Of a stretch of DNA of 64,000 bases, positions 1 through 12,380 are shown piece after piece. Each line of letters begins with the position of its first letter. The first letter of the stretch is position 1. The stretch is from Marsupella aquatica (Eukaryota; Marchantiophyta): contig OZ316897.1 in assembly GCA_973895155.1 (NCBI GenBank), positions 3,224,001-3,288,000 of the forward strand, read 5' to 3'. The notes below the pieces were generated by a model. That model was given only the letters and a program-made list of their open reading frames with translations, made no database searches and was not told where the DNA came from. The position numbers were made by a program, and so were the translations under genes.

Positions 1-807
1 GCGTCATTTGTTTACTGCCAATTAGGAGGTATTTGCTTGAATGATGGGACCCCTGAAGTTTTAAGTGCATTGAGTCAAGGTCAATCAACGGTCCGGATCA
101 CTGAGGGGTCCTATCAAGTAAAAATTTTCACATTGGGGTCCCATCAATCAAATACCTGTGCCAATTAGGTAAAATATCCAGCCCCTAATTGATTAATCCA
201 CACCTGCCCCTATAAAGAGCTTTGGGTAACTCGTAGAACTTGTCATTATAAGTGCACAAGTTCAAGAATGTACTTGAGCTCCACAAAAGTGGTGAGTGCA
301 AATTAAACTTTTATTGGCAAGTGCTCCACCTTTTATGGTGAGACACTATTCCCCACATGAGGGATGAAGAGTAGTACATAGTGAGGGGTTTTTACACCAT
401 ATGTGTGGGTTAATTCCAGAACTGGCATTAGAAAGTGAACTTAGTTTTGGTATTTCATTTGGTAACATCACCTCAACGCAAGTGATCACTCAGAGCAGAC
501 TTTAGTATGACATAGTATTCACATAGTGGTTTAATTCCAAAATGGGCATTGAAAAGTGATTTGGTAACATCTCCACAACCCAAGTGACCAGGCACTGAGA
601 GCAATTAGGGGCACTTTACAAACGGACGCGGTAGTTTAGAGGTTTTTAACAGATCTAAAACAGAGCCCAGGTTTTTATGTACGACTTGTGCTGCAGACCT
701 GACCAAGGCATAAAAATGGGTATATTGCTGTAGACTTGGTGTAAAGCAAATACAGACCGGGCAGGCTGAACCTTTACCATCCCAAACGTGATTCTGGTTA
801 CCATGTC
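1..807. repeat. Non-coding, with a diverged tandem duplication
   Basis: I see no gene here. Positions about 411-500 and 528-610 are diverged copies of one unit. Both carry a TTAATTCCA-type start, a GGCATT(A/G)A segment, TTTGGTAACATC and CAAGTGA, in the same order and orientation. The unit is roughly 115 bp. It could be part of a decayed transposable element; no coding capacity is visible. Confidence 0.5.
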
Positions 808-1239
808 ATGATGGAGCAGAGACATGTGTTACCTCCACGGGATGGGGTTTCTGATCGTCGTCGAGCAGATTTGGTATTCTCTCGCGTTGGTGTTCGTGCC
901 CTTGGGGATGTGGTTGTTGCTGATCCGACTAGTGGGGCCAATGTGGCTTCGGCGGCTCATATACCAGGCCATGCCGCCGCGAGGGCAGCTCGGCTGAAGG
1001 AGGAGGCCTATGCTGTGCGGTACCCTGGGACCTCTTCTATCCGTTTGCCGTGGAGGTCTTTGGGGCGCTACACCCATCCTTTGACCGTTTTCTTCGCTCT
1101 TGCGCAGTTCAGTACGTCGAGCGGAGGCCCTATCCCCTTGTGTCGGTCATCATTGCATTCTTTAGACAGAGGGTGTCTGTTGCGCTTCAGCGGGCACAGG
1201 CGTTCACTATTCTTCGTAGGGGGAGGCTGTTGGTCTTAG
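808..1239 (+). pseudogene. Decayed retroelement C-terminal fragment, frameshifted
   Basis: Two overlapping plus-strand frames look like one broken coding region. The first frame (808 to about 1040) reads GDVVVADPTSGANVASAAHI and continues with an Ala/Arg/Lys-rich helix. The second (from about 1045) reads VEVFGALHPSFDRFLRS and a further helix up to about 1235. The order 'DVxVxDP...A-rich helix...KYxxxG...xPVEVFGxLxPxxxxFL' resembles the extreme C-terminus I associate with reverse-transcriptase polyproteins of non-LTR-like elements in algae and lower plants. That family assignment is from memory and not certain. The frame change between about 1030 and 1050 and the absence of any upstream RT core suggest a dead 3' remnant. 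Confidence 0.45.
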
Positions 1240-1487
1240 GGCCGCTAGTAGGATTCCTTTGCTTGACCCCCCCATGCAGTTCACACCGGAGCTTTACCAG
1301 GCTCTCCAGTTTGCTGATAGGTAGGCGCTTGAGTTCCTGTCTTTGGGTTTGTTTTTCTTGGCCCCTTGGTGGTCTCCCCCCTTGATTGGGTCTTTTGCCT
1401 GAGGGATCATGTCTCCCGGTTCGGCGCCCTCTGTTTTTTGGCAGTTTGATATATATAAATTGACATGTAACCAGAGGAGATAGACAG

Positions 1488-1670
1488 CACATCCTTCATT
1501 CGAGCGTATTTAAGCTGGAGGTGGACAACACATCCTTCATTCGAGCGTATTTAAGCTGAAGGTGGACAACAGAATAGTTCATGTAGCTAATCTAAGTTTG
1601 AATCATTCGAGCGTATTTAAGCTAGAGGTGGACAACGGAATAGTTCATGTAGCTAATCTAATTTTGAATG
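1488..1670. repeat. Short tandem repeat, about 41 bp and longer nested unit
   Basis: The segment CATTCGAGCGTATTTAAGCT followed by (G/A)(G/A)AGGTGGACAAC occurs three times in a row, starting near 1497, 1537 and 1602. Copies 2 and 3 also share a downstream piece containing GAATAGTTCATGTAGCTAAT, so a second, longer duplication is nested on the first. No coding potential is seen. Confidence 0.8.
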
Positions 1671-4451
1671 TCTGAAAGGCTGAATGCTTCAATGTCATGA
1701 GAAAACTGTTTTCAGCTCAGAATACCTTTCTCTTTCAAAAAACGTTTTACACAAGAAAAGGTTCTTGGCTATCTACCCAAAATACTAATATGCCGACACG
1801 AAAAGATTGAATTCCCCCTTTCCTCTAGAGACTAACGAATTCGATCGCTAATTTCGGCCCCGATTTCGGCATGCTTCACAGTAAAAGGGTTTAAAGCGTC
1901 GGTTGTACCAAAGTTGAAGGTTCTTTTCACAAATTGCGTTACTTCGAACCACCGTACTCCTGATTAGATTGTAGATGAAACACAGTATCAAAATTTTGTA
2001 ATAGTTTGACCATTTGGACATTGATAATTGTTAATACCATAGTTTTCCGACGTTCACTCTGACTTTCCTACGTACTGGGAGGTTCCCCTCCATCCCCCAG
2101 CTCAGATTTTCTTTGCATGTCATTGGTATACACTCCTAACTTTAAGATGGCGTTCCGACTAACCGTGACCAGCTAAGTTCTAGGTGTACGTGCACACACA
2201 GACCTCGTACCAGCCTCAGAAAGAAATTGAGTAGCACCATGATTGTCAATCCCGTGAGACCGAACTGTTGTGTTTCGATTAAGTTGCGACCTGGACACGA
2301 GTCACCACATCGAACTTGATCGATAATAACTGATCGAGTGCGGCTTTCCATTGGATTCTATTATCACCTAGAATGGATTCTCCTGAACTTGAATCCAGTG
2401 TGATTGATCAGGCCTACATTCTTGCTTGGCTAGGCCAAACTACTGTACTATTTTAATTAAGCCTCCTCATTCGCTCCTGTCGACATTCTGGGTTCTGGTA
2501 GACCTCGGACACCTGATTGGATACTACGTCGTGTTTGATTCGCTCGGACATATCATCTGGCCGTCAATCTGGTTTCAATTGCAGTTCTAGCTCAACTTCA
2601 GCCGTCACTTCTGTCATATGGCTGGAGGTAGACTTCGTTCTTATCGATCTGAACGCCGTGTTTGATTTGGTTCCGGCCGCTTCTGTGCTCGAATTTTTCT
2701 CTGGACTTTTGTGGACCACGATCGATAATAGCAGTTGTTTAGAATCTTTTCTTCTAGCTGACGCTAGCTCCTGTCAATCCATTCTAGCAGACTTGAGTTT
2801 TCGAACCCCTACTTCCGTATCAAAATTGCTGTAGAAAAAATAGAATGCCGTTTACAGCAGATTCCCTCTCAAACAACTTGGAAGATCGATTTTACAAAAA
2901 AGTGCTCAAGTCGAGGGGCCGTTTTGACTGACGCAAATGAAAGGCGAACCAACCAAAAGAGTATCAAAGAATCAATGATTAAAAGTGTCAATGACAGAAT
3001 ACCCAATGGACGAGCCCAAACCAGATACCTGGACAGAACAAACTTTCACCTACTGTACTTACATAGGACTCACTGTTGCTTTGTGGAAGAACCAATTTTG
3101 GGGTCAACAGTCACCTGTTGCGGGGTTCGTGGGTGTGGTTTATCCGAACATTAATTTCTTTATTTTGGTGTTTAACTCCATAATACTACCGTGATCCTTG
3201 CCTGTGATACGTAATTAATTAAGGTGCGTGGTCATTGTTGTTGCATCGACTTGGGTTTGTGAATAGCTTTCTGCCGTGCCTGTCTAAAGAGTCAGCGTAC
3301 TTTGTATTTTTCTTACACGTTGAAATGACAGTCTGATGGTATTCATACACCGTCCTTTGAGGCCGTTTTTCCCAATGGGGCCTACTGTTTGAAATCTATA
3401 TACCAAGCCTTGACTATCTGTTCTTTGAAACCAAATCGGCTGAGGTGAAGAGAAAAAACGATTTGTATAAAAATAGAATGATTCTTTCTTACATTGAGAA
3501 TAATAGTCAAATAATACTTCTTGTAATAAGAATTGTCACCATTTCATATATCATAGGTACAGTACGTAGTTATCTACAGTAGCTTCTCTTCCTGAATTGT
3601 AAGCAAGCCGGGAAGCTAGCTCTAATGTGTCCTAGCCACTTTTCTCAGTTCGGAAAGTGCCAAAGTTTCAAATGAATGTGCAACTCCCATGTTTGGTGTC
3701 GATGCCATTGTTGAACTTCGCCCAACATTTTTACGTGATAAGTATCAAAACAACCATTTACTTGGAAGGAGCTCAAGTAAAGCAGCACGCACTGGCTCAA
3801 TCCTTACTCAATCTTCTATCGCTTTGACAGAAGCTTTCAATCAGAACGACATGCGAAGTCAAATTGGAAAAAGCTCCACTTTGCATGCACTTCATAAAAC
3901 ATTGGAGTCTTCTGTAGCGTTTGGTTTAATTGCTCATTCTTTCAGTCAGTTTTAAAAACATTTTCCTAAGCTTTCCAGAAAAGTATGTTTATTCAAAAAA
4001 CCATCAAATTTGGTTTTGATGAAGTTGTTTTACATCAAAATAGATTATTCGTTCTTAAAGTTACATCTAATTACTGGACTAAAACGAAGATTAGTAAAGT
4101 AAAGCTGTATATTAGCCCATCATAAAGATTTGGAAAGCTCCATTGGAAATAAAAAGGGGAGATGTGTGCCCTGTTTCAAACTGGAGTCTACTATCATTTG
4201 TATGCAATGCTGAAATGATCTATATACTGAACTTACACTAACTGGGCTGGACTTTTTGGTATACACAACTGTTGATTGAGATCAGTATAATTTCAATCTA
4301 AGGTTTTTGGGTTTAGCCATGGCTAATGTCAGCTTGCGTGAAGAATAAGATGTTAGGAATTTTACTTATCTAGTCAGATCTGAAGGATAACAGCCAGATT
4401 CTGGCTTATGGACGACCAAAATACCTATTAGTTTAGCCAGAAGTAGATAAA
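1671..4451. other. Intergenic, no gene supported
   Basis: The open frames here are short (105 codons or fewer), overlap each other on both strands and show no recognisable motif. The plus frame at 3689-3955 (88 codons) is the tidiest, but it resembles nothing I know. Confidence 0.5.
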
Positions 4452-4452
4452 C

Positions 4453-4469
4453 GGGGGGGGGGGGGGGGG
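4453..4469 (+). repeat. 17-nt poly-G homopolymer
   Basis: An uninterrupted run of 17 G on the plus strand. It lies about 160 bp beyond the stop codon of the minus-strand isochorismate synthase copy. Such a run is prone to length errors in sequencing and in replication. Confidence 0.9.
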
Positions 4470-4631
4470 ATGGAATCTTGCTAATATGGCCACTATAAAC
4501 AACACTAAATAGAAAAAAAAGGGGTATATACCTCACAGAAGCATGTCATCCATGGTAGGACACATTTCTGACCTACTTCAAAATGTCAATTTAGCTAATT
4601 TTAGCCACTTACAAAAACGCTGATCGAGGCA

Positions 4632-6773
4632 CTACTCTTCTATCAAAGCTTCAAATTGGCTAGTCTGTAGCTCTAGCTCACGCCATTTTGAAGTGGGGAC
4701 TGAACCTCTGCCTATACCAACCCCGGCATACAAGTGTATGCATGTGCCCAGCTCACTCTCGGGCAAAGCTTGGCAAGGATCAGAGCTTTTAAGCCGCAAT
4801 CTATTGGAAACACAACTCGGTTGGATGAGCTAGCGAAGAGCGTGTCGCCACTACAAACTCAGCCCCATCACCGCAGAACCAACCAATTGGCCCAGCGAAG
4901 AAGCCCCTGTCAAATGCCTCGCTTCTAGAAATGGCGTCTCGTGCAAGTTCCTGTGGTAATCCGCACACAGCTGGGGTAGGATGAAGAGTAGAGAGTAGGT
5001 CGAACTCTTCAACATCGTTGTGCAGCTCACCGGTGATCCGTGCGTAGAGATGCTGTGCTCTTGCTTGCTTTAGCAGGCTCTTTGAAACTACCGTTGTCAC
5101 ATGCTTGCAAACTGCCTCCATTCTGTGTTAATACTTTCTCTTAGAATCTGAAATTCGTAATGATCTTTGGTGCTATGCAATAACTCTGTGCCCAGCTCCA
5201 TGTCTTCTATGGCAGTACTGCCCCTGGCACGAGTCCCTACCACTGCATCAGTGGCCACCTGCAGCCCATCCGTCGCGAACAGCGGCTCTGGTGTACTGCC
5301 AACGAAGGCTTCTCCATCAGGAACTTGAAGAGCGAAATGGAAGGCACTCTGGTTTTCATCCTGAAGACGACCTAGAAGACTGAACTGGTCGAGCTGGCGG
5401 TTCATTTGCAATTGAGTACTTCTTGCCATAACTACCTTCAGCGGAGCTGGATGATCGCGTACAGATCGATCGAATGACCTGTTTTGCTCAACGGAATCGG
5501 AGTACTCCATCCCTTCGCTGCTCAGTGAGTCGAGAATATTGTCGGCTGCTTCATGCCAAGACCGTTCATTGGGAGTGTGTTCTCGTCCCAGAACTTGAGC
5601 GAGAGGCCTCTCTTGGTCCGGGCATATTTTAGTGGCTACCATGTCCATTACAATGAGAGCATTTTGCAAAGCGTTTATGAATGGCCACCCTTTTGATGCA
5701 TCCCATACCAGAGTCACAGCCAAGAGTGAGCAATCCCCACCCTCACAAAGCTCAATTTGAGGAATGAAGAAGTAGAATGACCCAAATGGTGTCCATTCTG
5801 TGGAAGGCTCTATTTCTGAGTCAAAGCGCATACCTCCATACGCTTTGATTGTCGAATATCTCTTAGAGAGAAATCTCTTTATGGCCTTCCAGTCTCTCGA
5901 AGAAAACGATTCTGAGCCCCTAAAGAGGGCTGCTGCGCCAACACCTGCCACACTTCCGACGTCACTTGCATCAAGGTTGGAAAATCGCTCCGCCCTGAGC
6001 CCTGCTGGTACCTCTCCAGCTCCATTTCTACGCTGGACTTGTCTGGGAGAAAAGTATGCTCTCGGCAGAAGAACTGGACTTTGTGGTTGAGATCGGAGCC
6101 ACTGGAGGGCATTCAAATACGGTGGTAGTGGGACCTGAAACCTTAAAGTTGCACTTTGAGAAACGGGAGAGTGACATTCCAATTTGGTAATGGCCGAGCG
6201 AAGAGTGACCATTGCTTCCTCTAAGGACTCTACGGCAGGTAGACTACGAATTTCGCAGGTCCTCACCGGATCATTAGCGGGATCATTAGACCCGTCTAGT
6301 CCCTCAAAAACTGCATGAGACGCGCTTTGCTGCTGTGACAATTCGCTCTGTGCAGTAGTAGCCCGTGGTCTTCTCACGTCACAGATCACTGGAAGCCCCA
6401 TAGCCGCTGGACTCTTTTCGCCACGCAACCTGCACAGAGTCCTGGCGAAACGCGAAGTTTGGACCGCCTTCACGTCCAGGATAGACAATGAGTCTTTTAG
6501 AGCTTCTACGAGGTGGGGAGTTCTCGCAAACGTAACCGGAACTGCCATGTACGAGGACTGGTCACAAGTTTCGCGGGGACCCGGCCAGAGCTTTGAGATT
6601 TTGTCGGTCCAAGTACAAGTTCTACAGGTCCCGTTAAGAGCAAGCTTGGATAATCGATGATCGAGACCCGCAGCTGACTCGCGTTCCACCAGCCTTCTCG
6701 ATCGTTTAATTCTTGATTCGGTTGAAGCCTCAATATTGATTCGGTTGAATCGTTTCCTTCTTGATTCTAGCAA
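4632..6773 (-). pseudogene. ICS: Isochorismate synthase copy, frameshifted, nearly intronless
   Basis: Isochorismate synthase converts chorismate to isochorismate in plastids, for phylloquinone and salicylate synthesis. The long minus frame (5097-6773) has a likely start at the internal ATG 6546-6548 (residues MAVPVTFAR); upstream codons are probably leader. Family landmarks in order are: SVAGVGAAALFRG; AYGGMRFD; WTPFGSFYFFIPQIE; LKVVMARS (near 5430-5450, with the catalytic Lys region); FVGSTPEPLF; TDAVVGTRARG; and the C-terminal half ARAQHLYARITGEL, HPTPAVCGLPQE and SFDRG-type FDRGFFAGPIGWF, then AEFVVATRSSL. A single-base loss near 5119-5125 moves the reading from one frame to the next with no residue missing. 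A second interruption of 61 nt (4756-4816) either is a very short GT-AG intron or an insertion. After it the end reads ELGTCIHLYAGVGIGRGS and SKWRELELQTSQF, then a stop at 4632-4634. Known plant ICS genes carry many introns; this copy has none over more than 550 codons, so it is probably a processed copy. The usual E of the EALAGTRP-type motif is D here and the usual (S/A)EW is SKW, which also suggests decay. A one-base sequencing error in a live gene is the alternative. Confidence 0.85.
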
Positions 6774-9487
6774 ACTTGAAGTCCCCGTTGAGCGTCAAAT
6801 CCATCTTCGTGTTCGGCCTCCAACTCAGATTTAGATTCCAATGCAGCGTTCAATAATTGAGAACCCTGCATGTCATCGTGGATTCTTGGAGGCATGATTC
6901 AAGAATCCCATGCGCAACACCGTCTTGTCGGCATCGTGCCCTTTCCCTCAAATATATATAATCTGGATTCCGACGTTCAGAATTAGGCCATCTCAGATGC
7001 AATTCCTTGAGAGGATCCCTGTCATCGATACGATGGACGAGGACAGTCTCCATGTCTGACTATTGAAATATTAAAAGACGAAAGGACTGATCACCTGATC
7101 ACCTGACTGCTTGAATCAAGCCTTCTCAAGTTGACTATATACAAACTTAATAATTGCCATGAGATAACATTTGAGAGGAGCCCCCAAACTCCCGCATTGA
7201 GGGAAAATACTCCTGCGTTGTCACTGCTGACTTCTCTCGTATCTAAGTTACTAAAAGACGCCTGACAATGAGAGTACCGTTTGACTTGATGACCTCATCT
7301 GAATATCTGATCGAGCTGGGGGTTCGATACTTCGATCAGGTCCAGAATTTCAGAATTCTGTACGTTCAACATCATTCTGTAAAGCCATCCCAAAAGAGAC
7401 AAAGCTTCAATCAGAAAAGGCCCTCAAAGAGACAAAGCTTAGATCACAAAAAATGAAGCAATCGACAACGATACGACAACCTCAAGATTGTTAGATTCTC
7501 AACAATGAACTCTCGATTCACAAAGGCCAGAGGGAAGAGGATAAGAGACTGACCATTAATTCGCCTCGGTGACCTTTTTCTACAGTGAAAAGCAAATAAT
7601 AGATCAATATTATCAACTGATTGAAGGTGTTTGGTTCATTCGCCATGAGCTGTACTTCGATGAAGACTGAGGACGATTTCGGACGTTGCATTTTCTGCGT
7701 TCGACTCTGGTGTCAAATTAGATTTTTCCCTTCGATTCTGGTGTCAATTTAGCTTTTATCCTGCATTATTATTGTTTTGTTGCAGAATGGAGGACGGGCT
7801 TTACAATGATGTGGTTATGGGAAGCCTAAGTATTGTCGAGTCAGAGAAGTGTTCTTGGTGCAGAATATCTATGACTTTGCCCAAAGGACAAAAACTCCAA
7901 ACTGGAGACATGGTCGCAAAGGGCAAAGCAAATGAAGGGAGGAAGAGGAAGGGGCGAAAGGTCCCAACAAGAATTAAGAGGCCCAACAAGCCAAGGGACC
8001 CCCTCCCCCCTCCCCCCCCAACAACGAAGGAAAAAAGAACAAGAACCCAAGTAAGTAGCCCATGGCAAGTAGAAGAACACTGGGGTGGAGAATTGAAAGG
8101 CCTTAGTGGTAGAGGTCCTGAGTAATTGCATACTTAGGAGGGTGGATCATGAAGTGGAATCTGTCTTGAGGCCCATTACCCCCAATCTGTCTGTGCTCTT
8201 AATCCAAGTATTCTCTTTAAGTTTCCTTAATTTGTGGCATTTTGGTTCTATTGAGCATGTGACATGTGAGCTTTATAAAAATCCCAAGGGAACACACCAA
8301 GTGCTGAGGTTTCTTAGTTTTGGATTTTACCCTTTGCAGTACTAGAGCCATAGCTTCAACCTCGATCTTAGGTCTGCTTGCATGGGTTAACTGTTCTGTG
8401 CAGGATATTTTTTGCCATGCCGCAAAACAATGGATATGCCCCATGCTTTAGTTCCCTGCGATCTGGTCCCGCCTCGGGTTAGGAGTCTTATCCGGACGAT
8501 TGCTTTCAACCTTCGCATCTTCAAATTCTCTAGGACTTGCATAACTTCCTTAATATAAACCACCAAAAAATGGTTCCATTCTTGGGGGATCATATCGGAC
8601 GCCAGGTAGTACACACGAAACAAAAGATACCAGACCCGAGAGGGTTGGTGCCTTGCATGTGTTGATTCAAAATTACTTTGGAAGGGTTGTTTTGAGCTTG
8701 TTGGAAATTCCTCAACACTTTACTTGACAACACTTCTCATCAGATATTAGTGACTGACTGATATTTGTGATTGATAACATATTAATCATTTTGCCATAAT
8801 TCTAGCAGATCTTAACTAACCTCAACGAGATTTTCTTTGTTTTTTTTTTTTTGAAAATTTGAGGTAAAATTATTGTTTAGGTTTGGCACTAATTAATGAT
8901 TATTTATTTACTGAGGAAATGGATTAATTATAGTCAAGTAGTGGGGCATTGTGATAGGGATTCTTTTGCATGGATTGCATGAAAATCTAGCAAGGGAATC
9001 AAGCAGTACAACCTACAAAGGTGGGTCAATCTTCATGTGTTTTCGGGGGTCTCACTCTCTGGAGCCCCCCACATCGCCTGGTACAACAGACCAGACCTGC
9101 ACTTTGAAAGGTATAAATGGGTAACCCGGCCAATTCAAAGCTACCATTGAGAGACTAAGTTTTTTCTTAAAATTGTGGAGCAAACTTGCATGGTAGGGGA
9201 AAAAGGGGGAGGTCTTGGACACCTTCTTACATATGACCACTGGTGGTTTAAGAAAAACAATTAAATTGTTTCACCCTGAGGTTTAATTTACTCCTACTAA
9301 TTCAGAATTGAAAAGACTATCTTTCCTTGTAAGTCTCAGATAATTGGATTAAACAACTGTAATGTTGACTTCTTCAACCGACAAAAATCATAATTCTTTC
9401 CTTTAGAGCAATAAAACAATCCTATGCTTTGTTGCAAGTGATATACTATTTTTGCGGAAGTAAGACCCCCGAGCATGCATGTGTCAC
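6774..9487. other. Intergenic, no gene supported
   Basis: There are only short frames. The plus frame at 7772-8125 (117 codons) is Lys/Arg-rich and ends in a proline run coded by a C-rich low-complexity stretch near 8010-8025. The minus frames over the same stretch are equally open, so composition explains both. A poly-T run lies near 8840. Confidence 0.5.
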
Positions 9488-9577
9488 AACATTATAAGGT
9501 TTTGGAAGGGATATTTGTTATACCCCTTTTAGCACCTTTTGGGGTAGACTAAATGTCCCTCCAAAACCTTATAATGT
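9488..9577. repeat. Small fold-back (hairpin) element
   Basis: The arm at about 9489-9511 (ACATTATAAGGTTTTGGA then AGGGA) is repeated in inverse orientation at about 9555-9577, with one base of difference. The two arms flank a 43-bp loop. The size and symmetry fit a solo terminal-inverted-repeat remnant or miniature element. No coding capacity. Confidence 0.7.
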
Positions 9578-10264
9578 CAACCCACCCTGCCAACCCCTCA
9601 AGATAAAAATGATTGGGAGTCTCACCATCCAGGTCCCCAGTCCTAGGTAAGTCATTTCTTTCCTGTATTTTGTGATGGAGTTGTTCAAATTGGCCAATGC
9701 CTGAAAGTCCTATGAGTGAACCATCTAATCTTTATTTAGATTTCTTGAATGGGAGATTTCTTTGGGAGCTTGAAAAGGGGAAAAATTGGCAACATTTTGT
9801 TAGGAATTGACTCAAGTTCCTGGTTTTAGTTAGTTTGGCCTTATTGGGGTTAGTTGACCCTTGGTTACATTAGGATAAGATACACTTATTTTAGGCCCAC
9901 ACATCTTAGTCCCCCTGGGGGTATAGGTTGGAGGGAGAACATGATCTCCCTCATTCTTCACATATACTCTCATATGCTTTGGATCTTCCAAGATTTTTCC
10001 AATGCCGTGTGGTGTCTCGTTGGTGTAGCGTGACTGTGATTGTCTCTTTTATGTTCCGCATTAATTTGCTGTCTAGTCTGAGTTGACAATTTCTTACACA
10101 TTTAGCCAACTAGAAAATCATGTTGTGACGGGGTCCCCGTCACTCAAAATCATGAATAATGGTCGCGGAGCGTTGCGCAGTGTAAATAACCATTGTAAAT
10201 AAGCATTTTTCCAAAAACATTTAAGTTAATTCTATCACTTGTGACCGAAGTACTGTATTTATTT

Positions 10265-12240
10265 TTATCCCCTCATTGTTCTGCAAATATGTTGGGCGGA
10301 GGGCCCTGCCTTTGGGGGACTCCCCATTATTTTATGGCCATTTTTAGAGACCCCAATAGCAAGGTTGATGGGAAGAAGAAATAAAACAGGACCGGGAGCA
10401 AGGAAGTTTCTTTTTTTTATGAGTGAAGGTGACCCCGGCAGTGGACGTTGGGGGAAGTTTTTTTGGAGGGCATGACCCCGGGAGTAAGGGGGCGCAAGCC
10501 GGGCTGGGCGCGGAGGAGCCAGGGCGGACGGCGGTGGCTGCCGCAAGCCCTGCATAGGGCCGCGTGCAGGAGGTGGGGGGGAATTAAATCCCCCGTTTGA
10601 GGGGCTGCCGCAAGTGGCAGGCTTGGCCAGGGCGCAGGTGAGACCGCGAGCAGGGCGCAGAGCTGCGGGGGCGAGCCGGAGGGGTTAAATTCCCCCCTAG
10701 GCCCTCACTCTTACTATATTAAGTGCACCCCCCTGAGAACAGACACCCCCCTTGTACCCCTTCTTAATATTTTTGTTCACAAACAAAATCTCCTTGTTAA
10801 TGTAAAAATATTAACTTTTCCTATTAAATTTTATCCCTTTGTAAATTATAATAGAGTTTTTCAAGGAATTGAAAACACCCTTGAATTTTTAAAATTGCAA
10901 ATATCATACTGAAATAGATGAGACTGCATAAAGGACTTGTATGGCTGTTACGCCCAATGTTCAGGATACATATTTTATATAGATGAACAAAATTAATACA
11001 CTACAAGAATAGTTCTTCCTATAGTATACAAACAGGCATGCACTCTCCTCTTAGTGTTCGCAACAGTGCCTCTAAACTTCTAGTTTCATCAGTACTATAT
11101 GTATAGAGGGTACTATATGTCTCATCTACAACCCGTAACCCCCCTACACACGCAAACACATCTAGCCTCATACCTGGCTGTTTGATTCAAGAGAATTCAA
11201 AAGTAATCTTGTCCGTCCATGTTGGGTTGATCCATGAATCCCCATGAATCCCAGATTCCCAACATTTACTCAACTCCCGACTTAACTCCTAAACATGTGG
11301 GTAAACATGTCTACCCAAAACCATTTGTCCCAACATAAAGGGTCCCACAAAACTAAACTTGCCTTAAGACAACAAATAATTAAATGTCTGATTTACTATA
11401 TGAACACGTGTGCAAATGAGGTGATGACTGTATGCGTCCCAACCATATAGTGACGCGTGTACTTGGCATTTTGGGTACCCTTGCATAAGAATAATGTGAC
11501 ATGTATTTGATAAGAGCCTTATTACTAATATTGTGATGAATGTATATATAGGGATGTTGCCTACTTTAAAAATTATTATAAAAATTTGTTTGTATTACAT
11601 TAAAAATACCCTTGCATTGTTCGCACGTCCTCCCTGTATTAGTAACGCTGAGGGCCCAGGGAAATTCCCCCCCAAAATAAAATGAGCGCGTGCCTTGCAT
11701 AGGGCCGCGTGCCACAAGACAGCCGCATGTGAGGGTGAGGCGCGCCCTGCATAGGGGCCGCGTGCCATTTAAAGTACTCGGGCGAGGAAACGGCCGGGGC
11801 AAGCAGGCGCTGCCGGGGCCATAGGGTACGCCACCGTGTGTCGGGGCACAAGGCGCCACCGCGAGGCGCATGAGGGAAAGAAAAAAAGGGTTAACACCCC
11901 GTGGGGGGCCACCGCAAGCGCGCGAGGCAGGGAGGCGCGAGGCGCTCCCGCAAGCGAGGAAGGGAGGCGGCAAGTTGGGCGCTGCCGGGGCAATGTGGGC
12001 GCAAACCGGGATGCTTCGGAGGGCAGGTGAGAGGGGGGCAGGTACGCGAGCGGCAGAAGGGGGGAGAAAATACTCCCCGATACTCGGGTGAGTCAATACC
12101 CGGGAGAGGGCAGCGGACGGCACCTGGCGCTCGGGGGTATACTTAAAGGGGGCTTGCGCCCTTAGGGAAGCCACACATTTTTTCTTCCCCCTTGATTTTT
12201 TTTGCGCTTCCCTTGAGATGCCGAAAGCTTCCCTCAAAAC
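10265..12240. repeat. GC-rich repeat islands, probable transposon-derived
   Basis: Two GC-rich islands (about 10265-10700 and 11640-12230) sit in otherwise AT-rich sequence. Both contain the motif TGCATAGGGCCGCGTGC or a one-base variant, near 10550, 11697 and 11750, and both are dense in CCGCAAG and GGCGC words. Frames of 60-220 codons run through both islands on both strands. They are low-complexity by-products of the composition and I do not call them genes. They may be non-coding parts (LTR or UTR) of the element that carries the coiled-coil ORFs downstream. Confidence 0.5.
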
Positions 12241-12380
12241 TGCTTCCTTTGTAAACAGTACCCTGGTTCCTGATTCTCCATTTTCTTCCCAAGAGTTTTT
12301 TTCTTTCTCTCTAGCTCAGCATTGAACTAGCATTAACGGCGGCTGCAGTGAATGACGTCTGGGGAAATTGAGATTGGGTC

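Noticed and set aside
4756-4816. True 61-nt intron in the isochorismate synthase copy
   Set aside because: It has GT...AG ends and restores the frame, but it is unusually short and lies in a copy with no other introns and a separate frameshift. I left it as one of two explanations.
7772-8125. Basic plus-strand frame of 117 codons
   Set aside because: Low-complexity Lys/Arg and Pro runs; the opposite strand is equally open; no neighbouring exon or motif supports it.
11566-12237. Minus frame of 223 codons and several overlapping plus frames
   Set aside because: Pro/Ala/Arg-rich translation of a GC-rich island, open on both strands, no motif.
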